Part shown: in pieces, positions 18,336-26,449 of the stretch
Layout of the letters: each line of letters starts with the position of its first letter
Numbering within the stretch: the first letter of the stretch is position 1
Assembly (NCBI RefSeq): GCF_001705235.1
Contig: NZ_MCGV01000001.1
Span: 1,674,001 to 1,738,000 of the forward strand
DNA length: 64,000 nucleotides
DNA from: Clostridium pasteurianum
GTDB lineage: Bacteria; Bacillota; Clostridia; Clostridiales; Clostridiaceae
Direction: 5' to 3'
Translations under genes and position numbers: made by a program
The notes under the pieces: model-generated
Told to the model about the DNA's origin: nothing
Database searches by the model: none
What the model saw: the letters and a program-made list of their open reading frames with translations, nothing else

Positions 18336-19991
18336 TTACGATACTTCAATATTTTTGTTTCTTTCTTTAGCTTCTTCAAGATCTTTGCCCTTTATAACAG
18401 AACTTGTCTCTATAGATGTACTTACTTCTTTTCCTTCCGCAGCCTCAACCGCTTTGATTTCAAGTCTACCTTCAGAATTAAGCTTAAAAGTTATATCAAC
18501 AGGAGAATTTTTAGGTAAATTCTCAGGAAGTACAAGTTCAGCTTCTCCTATTTTGCTGCCATATTCTTTTTCTACTACTCTATCTGTAAGCTCGTCCTCA
18601 ACTATAGTTATCATTACGTTTTCTTGATTTTCTTCTTTAGTTCCAAACTTTTCAGTAAATTCATATGGAACCTCAGAATTTTTAATTATCAAATTATATA
18701 TAACTTCCTTGTCTTCATTATTATAAGTAACGACTCCAAAACTTTTGCTAACTACATTAACAACCTTTACATTTGAAGATTTAACCGCTGAAAGCGTATA
18801 TCCAGTATCATCTGCAACTTTCTTTGCTGCCTTTTCAACTACATCCTCATCTATATTGTTTTCAGAAATGCTTTTCTTTACATCTTCAACATCTTTTCCA
18901 GTATCCTCAGAAATCCTCTTAATAAGTTCATCATTTACAGAAAGCTTCCAACCGTAAAGTGCCGCTCCCTTTGAAACTGCCTCATCTGGATCAAATAATT
19001 TAGGTTCAATATTATATTTATTTTTTATTATTTCCGCAACTTGAGGCATACGACATGAGCCTCCAACAAGAAGTATTTCATCAAAGTTTGTATAATTTTT
19101 CTTTTCTGCTTCCTTAAGCATATCATCAGTAAGATTTACCGTTCTCTGCAGCAAATCGTAAGTTAATTCATTGAATTTCTCTCTTGTTATTTCTATTTTT
19201 GCTCTTTCGCCCTCATAGTTAATTGATATAGGAGCTTTTTCCCTTTGAGATAATGTTTTTTTAACTCTTTCAGCAAGAAGTCCAAGTTCCTGACAGGTTT
19301 CAGGATCATCTAAAATATCCGTATCATTTCCTGTAATTTCTTTATATTGCTCAGCCATATATGCGATAAGTGCATCGTCCCAATCTTTACCTCCTAGATT
19401 ATGATCTCCTCCTGTACATATAACCTTTATGGAATCCTTTTTCACGTCAATCATAGTTACATCAAAAGTTCCTCCACCAAGGTCATAAACCAGAACTACT
19501 TTATCTTTATCGTAATCAACACCGTATGAAACTGCTGCAGCTGTTGGTTCATTTATTATGGCTTTTACATTAAGTCCAGCTATTTCTCCTGCAAGTTTTG
19601 TAGCTTCTCTCTCGTTTATACCAAAATAAGCAGGACACGTTATTACCACATCGTTTACCTTTTGTCCTAAATTATTTTCAGCATCACTTACAAGTTTTCT
19701 TAGTATAAAACTAGATATCTCCTCTGCATGATACTGCTTTCCACCATGCTCAAAATAGAAATTTTCATCACCCATAGAACGTTTTACAAAAGACACAACA
19801 TCATCTGGATACATCTTAGAATTTTCTTTTGCAACATCTCCAACTATGACATTATCTCCATCAAAAAATACAACTGATGGAGTGATTCTTTCATTTTCAG
19901 CATTAGGAACAACTACAGGTCTACCATACTCATCAACATAAGATATGCATGAATACGTAGTTCCTAAATCTATTCCAAAAATTTCATTCAC
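18336..19991 (-). CDS. DnaK paralogue lacking the C-terminal lid
   Basis: A 551-aa Hsp70 with a GTG start behind GGAGGG. The nucleotide-binding domain is intact: GIDLGTTYS, VYDLGGGTFDVT, NEPTAAAVSYG and LVGGSCRMP. An unusual helical insertion of about 60 residues (about 355-415, rich in Asp/Glu/Lys with DTGKDVED and DTGYTLSA) precedes a beta-type substrate domain containing the usual LPKNSPVDITF region. The helical lid of canonical DnaK (about 610 aa) is absent. It is therefore unlikely to be the housekeeping DnaK, and no dnaJ or hrcA lies nearby. The GrpE-like gene overlaps its ribosome binding site, indicating tight coupling. Confidence 0.9.
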   Translation of the reverse strand: MNEIFGIDLGTTYSCISYVDEYGRPVVVPNAENERITPSVVFFDGDNVIVGDVAKENSKMYPDDVVSFVKRSMGDENFYFEHGGKQYHAEEISSFILRKLVSDAENNLGQKVNDVVITCPAYFGINEREATKLAGEIAGLNVKAIINEPTAAAVSYGVDYDKDKVVLVYDLGGGTFDVTMIDVKKDSIKVICTGGDHNLGGKDWDDALIAYMAEQYKEITGNDTDILDDPETCQELGLLAERVKKTLSQREKAPISINYEGERAKIEITREKFNELTYDLLQRTVNLTDDMLKEAEKKNYTNFDEILLVGGSCRMPQVAEIIKNKYNIEPKLFDPDEAVSKGAALYGWKLSVNDELIKRISEDTGKDVEDVKKSISENNIDEDVVEKAAKKVADDTGYTLSAVKSSNVKVVNVVSKSFGVVTYNNEDKEVIYNLIIKNSEVPYEFTEKFGTKEENQENVMITIVEDELTDRVVEKEYGSKIGEAELVLPENLPKNSPVDITFKLNSEGRLEIKAVEAAEGKEVSTSIETSSVIKGKDLEEAKERNKNIEVS

Positions 19992-19993
19992 TG

Positions 19994-20566
19994 TTATCCC
20001 TCCTGACTTTCGTTCTTATTACTGTTATAAACATATACTTCTACAAGCTCATGACGTATGACTCTACCTTCTAAAACATATCCTTTTTTTATACTTCTCG
20101 CAACAGTTCTATCCTTATCCTTGTCATCTGTTTCAACTGTTTTTACTATTTTCTGCTTTTTAGGATCAAACTCTGGAAGTTTACACGTAAAGTCTTCTAC
20201 CCCCTGCCTGTATAAAATATCCTCTAAGTCTTCCGATAAGCCTCTTACAATTCCAAGTATCTTTTCCTGACTTAACTCAGAAATATCCTTTTCTTTAAGT
20301 GCTTCTGCTGTCTTATTATTATTATCGATAGTATAAATTATATCTGTAATAAGTGGCTTTATCATTTTGCTTATTAAGTCATTTCTATAATTCTGAAGCT
20401 CCTCATGCAGATCATCTATAATTTTGTCCTTGTGTTTATCATATTTTACTTTGCTCTCAAATTCTTCTCTAAGTTTTTCAAATTCCTCCATGAACTTTTC
20501 TGATTTTTCATCAACCTTTTTAATTAAATCTTCCATATCAAAATTTTGTGAAATCTCCTTTTCCAT
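19994..20566 (-). CDS. GrpE-like nucleotide exchange factor
   Basis: A 190-aa protein with a long coiled-coil N-terminus (about 20-85, rich in Glu/Lys) followed by a short beta domain ending in KKGYVLEGRVIRHELVEVYV, which matches the GrpE C-terminal GY-x-L-x-R-VIR-x-A/E-x-V pattern. GrpE releases ADP from Hsp70. I start it at the second of two adjacent ATGs, 7 nt from GAGGT. It is the first gene of the Hsp70-like cluster and lies next to two Hsp70 genes, so it is likely their dedicated exchange factor. Confidence 0.85.
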   Translation of the reverse strand: MEKEISQNFDMEDLIKKVDEKSEKFMEEFEKLREEFESKVKYDKHKDKIIDDLHEELQNYRNDLISKMIKPLITDIIYTIDNNNKTAEALKEKDISELSQEKILGIVRGLSEDLEDILYRQGVEDFTCKLPEFDPKKQKIVKTVETDDKDKDRTVARSIKKGYVLEGRVIRHELVEVYVYNSNKNESQEG

Positions 20567-20639
20567 CATTCATACCTCATTTATACCTTAGTATTTTTTT
20601 GAAAATTCCCTAAATTAATTATTTAAAAATCATAATTCA

Positions 20640-20668
20640 ATTATAACTTTTATTCTCTATTTTGTTAA
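20640..20668 (-). promoter_or_regulatory. candidate promoter of the Hsp70-like cluster
   Basis: TTAACA (20663-20668) and TATAAT (20640-20645) on the minus strand are 17 bp apart and read toward the GrpE-like gene. I looked for a CIRCE heat-shock inverted repeat (TTAGCACTC-N9-GAGTGCTAA) in the 130 bp upstream of the gene and see none. The remaining gene-free stretch up to 20972 is repeat sequence. Confidence 0.5.
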
Positions 20669-20671
20669 TAG

Positions 20672-20705
20672 AACTACTATTACTTCGCTTGAAATAAAAA
20701 CAAGG
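20672..20705. repeat. remnant terminus of the palindromic element
   Basis: ACTACTATTACTTCGCTT followed by AAATAAAAACAAGGTAA matches the terminus and linker at 37361-37393. The palindrome itself is missing, so this is a solo end. Confidence 0.6.
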
Positions 20706-20749
20706 TAACCTTTTCTCATCTTCCCTACAAAAATACCATAACATATTGT

Positions 20750-20982
20750 TAATAGGCACGTAGGAATTTTTTCCTTGCTTTACTCCAAAAGCGGATTAAC
20801 ATTGATGAAGTAACGATTTAAAAAAACTTTAATAAATCTTGGTAAAAAAATCGTAAAATACTTAGAGTTTTAATTTGTTTGAGCTTTTTTTTAGCGAGTT
20901 ATTAAAACTCTTAGGATTTTATGATTTTTTTACCTTAGATTTATAAAGTTTTTTTAATGTTACAAATCAATGTTAATCCGCA
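20750..20982. repeat. palindromic element, copy B (end of the LacI gene)
   Basis: The flank GGCACGTAGGAATTTTTTCC leads into a palindrome (20791-20982) with termini GCGGATTAACATTGATGAAG and ATCAATGTTAATCCGC. These terminal bases pair with each other but differ from those of other copies. The apex is TTTGAGCTTTTTTTTAGCGA. The last two sense codons and the stop of the LacI gene lie in the right terminus. Confidence 0.85.
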
Positions 20983-21893
20983 GCTTCTGGTTGTATATAC
21001 GTGTATTTATAGTTATAATAATTTTTATTTATGTAGTCTATCATAGTTACAGCAGCCGCTTCAGCTTTTCTTTCGTTACTTATTATAAATTTCTTAATTC
21101 CATTTTTAAGCATAAATGAACTTCCAGAAGTACATATTACAACCATATCCTCTTCATTAACATATCTTTCAATAAGGAATGCTATAAATTCATTTATAAC
21201 TATAAATTTTCCGCCCTTATGATTAGTAACAAAGTTTATTATTTCGTCCCTTGAATGAGCTTCACATATATTATTTTTATCTAACCCAAAAGAAAATCTT
21301 ATTGAATTCATCATATTTTCATCATTATAAACATCTGTTATAAGAAACATTTCCCCCCTGCCAAGAACATTTTTAGACTTCTCTATGCACTGCTCTAAAT
21401 CTGGCAGCACTTTATGAAATATAATATCATCAATTAAACTATCTACTATTATTATAGGAACAGTAAATCTATTTGATATTGTATAAAAGAAATCCTTCTT
21501 AACATTTATTATGAAAACACCATCAAGTTCTCTTTCAGCTATTATATCGAGCTGTGGATCGGAGGTATCAATATTTGACATTATGACATGGTATCCTTCT
21601 TTTGAGAATTTATGCTCTAAAATATTTATAAACTCAGAATAACAAAACTTTTTCCATGGCGTTTCATTTTTATAATCTCTCACAACTAAAATTCCAATAA
21701 GATATGATTTTCTTTTTACAAGTGATCTTGCAGCAAGATTGGGTACATAATCCATATCTTCTGCTATCTTAAATATTTTTTCTCTTGTTTCATCTGGAAT
21801 TTTTTCTTTTTCATTGTTATTGAGTACATATGAAACTGTTGCTACTGAAACTCCTGCTGTCCTTGCTATATCCTTCATTGTAACCTTACCCAT
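20973..21893 (-). CDS. LacI family transcriptional regulator
   Basis: A 306-aa regulator. The N-terminal helix-turn-helix reads TMKDIARTAGVSVATVSYVL, the LacI signature, with the hinge helix region NLAARSLVKRKS. A periplasmic-binding-protein-like effector domain fills the rest, slightly short for the family (about 330 aa). The final Ala-Asp and the stop codon are encoded by the end of a repeat. It begins 20 bp after the fetB-like gene on the same strand, so it may share the transcript; what it regulates is not evident. Confidence 0.92.
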   Translation of the reverse strand: MGKVTMKDIARTAGVSVATVSYVLNNNEKEKIPDETREKIFKIAEDMDYVPNLAARSLVKRKSYLIGILVVRDYKNETPWKKFCYSEFINILEHKFSKEGYHVIMSNIDTSDPQLDIIAERELDGVFIINVKKDFFYTISNRFTVPIIIVDSLIDDIIFHKVLPDLEQCIEKSKNVLGRGEMFLITDVYNDENMMNSIRFSFGLDKNNICEAHSRDEIINFVTNHKGGKFIVINEFIAFLIERYVNEEDMVVICTSGSSFMLKNGIKKFIISNERKAEAAAVTMIDYINKNYYNYKYTYIQPEAAD

Positions 21894-21913
21894 ATATTTT
21901 CACCTCCATAAAG

Positions 21914-22666
21914 TTAACTCAATTGTTTTCTTTCATTAAAAAAGCCCCTATATCCTAAATAGCATGCTATAAAAGAAGCTATAGCCGTAGTAGAAAGCAT
22001 CATAAATGTTACCATAATTTGATATTTAATTGCATTTACAGGAGAAACACCTGCCAATATAAGTCCTGTCATCATACCTGGAAGAGACACGATTCCAAGT
22101 GTTTTTGCTGAATCAATAGTCGGCAGCATGCCAGTTTTAATTGAATCTCTTATTATTTCAATAGAAGAAGTCTTTATATCCGCACCAAGTGAAAGCTTGG
22201 TTTCTACTTCTTCCCTCTTGTTTTTAAAATCCGCTTTCATCTGCCTATAGCAAAGTCCTATAGCTACCATCGCATTACTTATAATCATTCCACCAACAGG
22301 AACTATTTGGTTGGGTTCGTATTTTATTGCTTTTGCAAACACAAGTATAAAAAGTGTAATTATTGTGCCGATAATTATTGATACAAATGATATAACCCTA
22401 ACATTCTTTATTCCTTGTCCTCTTTTTCCTGCATTATATGCTGCATTAAAAGTCATAAATAGCAGTAACATCGTAGTAAATAGAACACTTTTGAGCTTAA
22501 ATATGTAATCTAGCACATATCCAACTGCAAATAATTGAATTACAGCCCTTACAACTCCTATTAATGTCTCCTTTTCTAGTTTTAATTTTTGTGTATATGA
22601 AAAAATAAGAGAAATTACTACAAGGAATGAGGCTATTAAAAGTGATGATGTACTTATATTATTCAT
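21914..22666 (-). CDS. fetB: FetB/YbbM-family ABC transporter permease (UPF0014)
   Basis: A 250-aa membrane protein with about seven hydrophobic helices. The UPF0014 blocks are present: GVVRAVIQLFAVGYVL near residue 38, the central MIISNAMVAIGLC and LPGMMTGLILAGVSP. Family members (E. coli FetB) work with FetA in iron export under oxidative stress; others have been linked to metal or stress resistance. It overlaps the ATPase gene by 8 bp, so the two are translationally coupled. Confidence 0.88.
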   Translation of the reverse strand: MNNISTSSLLIASFLVVISLIFSYTQKLKLEKETLIGVVRAVIQLFAVGYVLDYIFKLKSVLFTTMLLLFMTFNAAYNAGKRGQGIKNVRVISFVSIIIGTIITLFILVFAKAIKYEPNQIVPVGGMIISNAMVAIGLCYRQMKADFKNKREEVETKLSLGADIKTSSIEIIRDSIKTGMLPTIDSAKTLGIVSLPGMMTGLILAGVSPVNAIKYQIMVTFMMLSTTAIASFIACYLGYRGFFNERKQLS

Positions 22667-23321
22667 TTTTAAGCACCTCCATAGATTTAATTTCTCCGTC
22701 TTCTAGAGTAATAACTTTATTTGCATATTTTGTGCTTTGCTCTTTATTATGTGTTATCCACATTATTGTAATTCCTTCTTTATTTAAACCTTTAATTACA
22801 TTTTCCACAATTATTGTATTATCAGCATCAAGTGCAGAAGTAGCCTCATCAAGCAGCAGTATATCTGGCTTAAATAGTAAGCTTCTTATTAGTGCTATTC
22901 TCTGTTTTTCACCACCCGATAAATTTCTTACATCCTTATTTAAATAATCATGAGTAAACTTAAAATCATCCATTAATTCATTAATTCTATCATAATCCAC
23001 TAAAACACTTCTTATATTATATGGGAATTTAAAATTATCTAAAACAGTATCACCAAGCAAATGAGGAATTTGAAAACAATATACAATCTTTTTTCTAAGT
23101 TCCATTGGATTGTATTTTGAATATTCCTTATTCCTATAAATTATGCTGCCTTCTGTTGGGCTTATTAAGTCTGCACACATTTTAAAAAAAGTACTTTTTC
23201 CACTTCCAGAATGCCCTACTACTGAAACAAAATCACCACTATCGATATTTACATTTATATTTTTTAATATGGTGTTACTACCGTTTACATATGAAACTTC
23301 TTTAAATTCAAGCAAATTCAA
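22659..23321 (-). CDS. fetA: FetA/YbbL-like ABC transporter ATP-binding protein
   Basis: A 220-aa ATPase with Walker A GHSGSGKST, Q-loop, signature LSGGEKQR, Walker B ILLLDEATS and the H-loop WITHN. I chose the TTG at 23321 because GGAGG lies 8 nt upstream; the more upstream in-frame TTG precedes that site. The adjacent UPF0014 permease identifies the pair as FetAB-like, probably exporting iron or a related metal. The call rests on the partner; the ATPase alone would be generic. Confidence 0.85.
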   Translation of the reverse strand: MNLLEFKEVSYVNGSNTILKNINVNIDSGDFVSVVGHSGSGKSTFFKMCADLISPTEGSIIYRNKEYSKYNPMELRKKIVYCFQIPHLLGDTVLDNFKFPYNIRSVLVDYDRINELMDDFKFTHDYLNKDVRNLSGGEKQRIALIRSLLFKPDILLLDEATSALDADNTIIVENVIKGLNKEGITIMWITHNKEQSTKYANKVITLEDGEIKSMEVLKNE

Positions 23322-23471
23322 TTCACATACCTCCGTCAAAAGTCCCTAAAAATTTTATTTTTACAGAATTATTTTTTTACAAATATCTTTTATTCCTACT
23401 TTTAATCTACTTATAATTATAATATTGAAATATATTTAATCCAATAAATTTTAAAATGCAATGAAAATTTA

Positions 23472-23529
23472 TTTACAAATAGAAAAGAATGGCATATAAT
23501 GATATTACATTTTAAATGAACCGCCATTC
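23472..23529 (+). promoter_or_regulatory. promoter and candidate operator of the TetR-TauE operon
   Basis: TTTACA (23472-23477) and TATAAT (23495-23500) are 17 bp apart. An inverted repeat GAATGGC (23487-23493) / GCCATTC (23523-23529), arms 29 bp apart, spans the -10 region. This is a plausible autorepression site for the TetR regulator immediately downstream. Confidence 0.6.
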
Positions 23530-23547
23530 ATAATAAGAGGTGATGTT

Positions 23548-24114
23548 ATGCCAAAGATAATAAAAGATGTTGAGAAAACTATTAGAAATTGTGCTTTACA
23601 ATTATTTGTTGAGCTTAGTTATACTGATGTAGATATGAAAATGATATCTAAAAAATCTGGTGTAGCTGTTGGAACTCTATATAATTACTACGAAAATAAG
23701 GAGCAACTTTATGTAAGCATACTTAAAGAAAGTTGGGAAAATACATTTAACAAACTAGATTCTATAAATAATCTTACTATTTCTCCAGAAAAAAAGCTCA
23801 GAAAATTCATAAGTACGCTTTACGAAGATATAGAATCAAGGAATGGTTTAGGAAAAGCTTTGATAAATACTCCTGCTGTTGAGCTAAAAGATAATAAAGA
23901 AATTAATTATTTAAAAGACAGCTTGATTTTAAGGACAGAAAATCTCTTAAGTTGTCTTGATAAGGTAGAAACCCTTAGTAAATGCCCTAACATTAATACT
24001 AGATTAGCAGAGTCTTTATTAGTATCCACATTAGTAATGTTAGAATTTCACCCGAATGATAAAAAAGACAATATAAATTTTTTAGTTGAATTTGCAAACT
24101 TATCTATGAAATAG
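23548..24114 (+). CDS. TetR/AcrR family transcriptional regulator
   Basis: A 188-aa protein. The N-terminal helix-turn-helix (VAVGTLYNYYENKEQLY at about residue 38) is the TetR signature. The C-terminal ligand domain is divergent, as usual. It sits 24 bp upstream of a TauE/SafE exporter, presumably its target, and an inverted repeat at its promoter suggests autoregulation. AGAGGTGATGTT is the ribosome binding site. Confidence 0.92.
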   Translation: MPKIIKDVEKTIRNCALQLFVELSYTDVDMKMISKKSGVAVGTLYNYYENKEQLYVSILKESWENTFNKLDSINNLTISPEKKLRKFISTLYEDIESRNGLGKALINTPAVELKDNKEINYLKDSLILRTENLLSCLDKVETLSKCPNINTRLAESLLVSTLVMLEFHPNDKKDNINFLVEFANLSMK

Positions 24115-24138
24115 AAACAGCAAAGGAGATATATTTTT

Positions 24139-24930
24139 ATGAATTTAATATTTTATTTATTAGCAATAATTACAGGTGTTATTACTGGTGGTATTACAAG
24201 TCTTATAGGTGCTAGTGGAGTTATGATTATAGTTCCAATTTTGACTATGATCTTTAAGATTAATGTTCATTCCGCAATAGGGACAAGTCTTTTTGTGGAT
24301 GTTATATCTTCTTTAACTGTATCTTATTCTTACTACAAAAATGGCAATATTGAGCTTAAGTCAAGCATTTGGATAGCTTTAACTTCTATTATTGGGGCTC
24401 AAATAGGTGCATCATTTGCAAATAAAATAGGTGCAAGCAACCTATCCTCAAGTTTTGGAATTGTACTAGTTATTGCAGGTGTATCACTGATTCGTAAGAG
24501 CTATAAACAAAAAAAAGATTCGTCAGATAATTTAAGTAAATTTATTCATTTTAAAGCTGAATGGCAAAAAATATTAGCTGCTTTAGTTATAGGATTAGGT
24601 ATCGGAATACTAAGCGGAATATTTGGAGCTGGCGGTGGAGTTATGATACTTTTAGCTTTAATAACATTAATGTCATTTCCACTTCATAAGGCTATAGGAA
24701 CTTCTACTCTTATAATGGCTATAACGGCTTTTTCCTCTACTATCGGTTATGCAACTAGAGGTAATATAGACTTTGGAGTAGGTAGTTTGTTATCTGTGGG
24801 GTCAGTCCTTGGCGGTATTCTAGGTTCACGCTATGCTAATAAGGTTAATGAAAAGACATTACAAAAAATTGTTGGTATATGCTTTATGGCAATGGGAATA
24901 GTAATGATTGTAATAGAAATAATGAAATAA
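24139..24930 (+). CDS. sulfite exporter TauE/SafE family protein
   Basis: A 263-aa membrane protein with about eight helices and the duplicated TauE/SafE motif: GGITSLIGASGVMIIVP near residue 17 and LSGIFGAGGGVMIL near residue 155, each followed by an HxAIGTS element. The family exports sulfite, sulfoacetate or other small organic acids; the substrate here is unknown. It is under the TetR gene just upstream. Confidence 0.9.
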   Translation: MNLIFYLLAIITGVITGGITSLIGASGVMIIVPILTMIFKINVHSAIGTSLFVDVISSLTVSYSYYKNGNIELKSSIWIALTSIIGAQIGASFANKIGASNLSSSFGIVLVIAGVSLIRKSYKQKKDSSDNLSKFIHFKAEWQKILAALVIGLGIGILSGIFGAGGGVMILLALITLMSFPLHKAIGTSTLIMAITAFSSTIGYATRGNIDFGVGSLLSVGSVLGGILGSRYANKVNEKTLQKIVGICFMAMGIVMIVIEIMK

Positions 24931-25077
24931 ATTAATTACTTTGAGAATGATATGCTACCTTCTAGGTAGGCAAGTAAAATAATAAAAAATTTGTCCGTAG
25001 AAGTGAGCATATTAAACATATTTTTTATGCTAATGTGACCCCCCAATAAACTTATAGTTTAAATTTCTGTACTAAAA

Positions 25078-25596
25078 TCAAATCAGAAATTTAACAATGA
25101 GCAGCGCTGCAATAATAGAAGTCAAATCTGCCATAACAGCAGCCCAAAGCGTATGTCTTATTTTTTTTATTTTAACCGCTCCATAATAAACGGTTATTGT
25201 ATAAAATATAGTTTCTGTTGACCCCATAATTACAGAAGCAATTATTCCTATGTAAGAATCTGCTCCATATTTTTTAAGGATTTCTGCAAAAACTCCAAGT
25301 GCTCCACTCCCAGAAAGAGGCTTAACCACAACAAGAGGTACAAGTTCTGGTGGAAAACCTAAAATCTTAACTACTGGTTTAACAAAATTTATAAAATACT
25401 GCATTGCTCCAGACTCTCTGAATATGGCAACCGAAAGAAGCATAGCGAGGATATACGGAAATATATTTATACATATTCTAATTCCATCTTTAGCACCTTC
25501 AACAAAACACTCATATACCTTTACTTTTTTCATCATTCCATACGAAACTATAGAAAATATTATAATAGGTATTAGTGCCCTTGATATGTAATTCAC
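25078..25596 (-). CDS. spmB: spore maturation protein SpmB
   Basis: A 172-aa membrane protein with nucleoside-recognition (Gate) domain sequence such as GAKDGIRICINIFPYILAML and PLSGSGALGVF. Paired with spmA directly upstream (17 bp), it matches SpmB, which is needed for spore core dehydration and heat resistance in Bacillus and Clostridium. The 147 bp between it and the TauE gene show only a weak hairpin. Confidence 0.92.
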   Translation of the reverse strand: MNYISRALIPIIIFSIVSYGMMKKVKVYECFVEGAKDGIRICINIFPYILAMLLSVAIFRESGAMQYFINFVKPVVKILGFPPELVPLVVVKPLSGSGALGVFAEILKKYGADSYIGIIASVIMGSTETIFYTITVYYGAVKIKKIRHTLWAAVMADLTSIIAALLIVKFLI

Positions 25597-25613
25597 TTAT
25601 CCCCTCACCCCTT

Positions 25614-26189
25614 TTAAAAATATCTTTCTAGAATCTTACAATAAATTATGCCCATCACCGCTGCTGTACATGAGGTAATAATAGTTGGAATTATTATCAC
25701 CGCTGGATTAGAAGAACTACAGGCGGCTCTTATGGATATAACTGTCGTAGGTACAAGCTGTATGCAGGCTGCATTTATAACAAGAAACTTTGCCATATCA
25801 TTAGTTGCTGTATCTTTTTTTCTATTGACCTTTTCCATGGCTTCCATTGTTTTTATTCCAAAAGGTGTTGCAGCATTTCCAAGTCCCAGCATATTTGAAG
25901 TTATATTCATAATCATGGGACCCATTATGTCCTTATCTTTACTTATATCTTTAAACACTATTTTAAGTATAGGTCTTAACACCACAGCAAGCTTGTCCGT
26001 AAGTCCACTTTTTTCTGCAATTCTCATAATTCCACACCACAAACACATTATCCCTACAAGCGAAAACATAAGTTTAACAGTAGTTTCCGTAGAACCTATA
26101 ATAGCTTTTGAAAGGCCATCACCTTTTCCCGAAAAAACACCAACAATAGTTCCCACAAATACAAAAACAAACCATATATAATTTATCAA
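25614..26189 (-). CDS. spmA: spore maturation protein SpmA
   Basis: A 191-aa membrane protein. The TTG at 26189, 6 nt from GGGAGG, gives the family N-terminus (INYIWF); a further upstream ATG lacks a ribosome binding site. Conserved Gate-domain stretches GNAATPFGIKTMEAME and QLVPTTVISIRA are clear. It works with SpmB in spore core dehydration. The two genes form an operon read on the minus strand; I could not see a forespore promoter with confidence. Confidence 0.93.
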   Translation of the reverse strand: MINYIWFVFVFVGTIVGVFSGKGDGLSKAIIGSTETTVKLMFSLVGIMCLWCGIMRIAEKSGLTDKLAVVLRPILKIVFKDISKDKDIMGPMIMNITSNMLGLGNAATPFGIKTMEAMEKVNRKKDTATNDMAKFLVINAACIQLVPTTVISIRAACSSSNPAVIIIPTIITSCTAAVMGIIYCKILERYF

Positions 26190-26223
26190 TTTATTCCTCC
26201 CACAAATACATAATAGATATATA

Positions 26224-26305
26224 TAATAGTATTTCAAAACATTAAATAAAATACATAAATTCAGGCCATCCTCGAATACTATTATTTCATTTAGAATAAA
26301 AAACT
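26224..26305. repeat. internally deleted palindromic element
   Basis: Only the two termini remain: AATAGTATTTCAAAACATTA on the left and GAATACTATTATTTCATTTA on the right, with the long arms and loop missing. It lies upstream of spmA. Confidence 0.7.
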
Positions 26306-26354
26306 GTACACATATATATGTATATTATTCCACAAAGTATTAAAATTTGTTTGC

Positions 26355-26383
26355 TTGACTATTTTATGTGATTATGTTGTAAT
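26355..26383 (+). promoter_or_regulatory. candidate promoter of the transglutaminase-like lipoprotein
   Basis: TTGACT (26355-26360) and TGTAAT (26378-26383) are separated by 17 bp. An AGGAGG ribosome binding site precedes the ATG at 26450. Confidence 0.5.
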
Positions 26384-26449
26384 GTATATTATAATTATAT
26401 TAAATTTTATATTAAATATTTTAATTTTATACAGGAGGAATATCTTTTA

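Noticed and set aside
20570-20700. CIRCE heat-shock operator before the GrpE-like gene
   Set aside because: No TTAGCACTC-N9-GAGTGCTAA inverted repeat is visible, so HrcA control is not supported.
24956-25040. Possible terminator between the TauE gene and spmB
   Set aside because: AGCATA/TATGCT is a 6-bp stem with a long loop and ACCT/AGGT is too short; not convincing.
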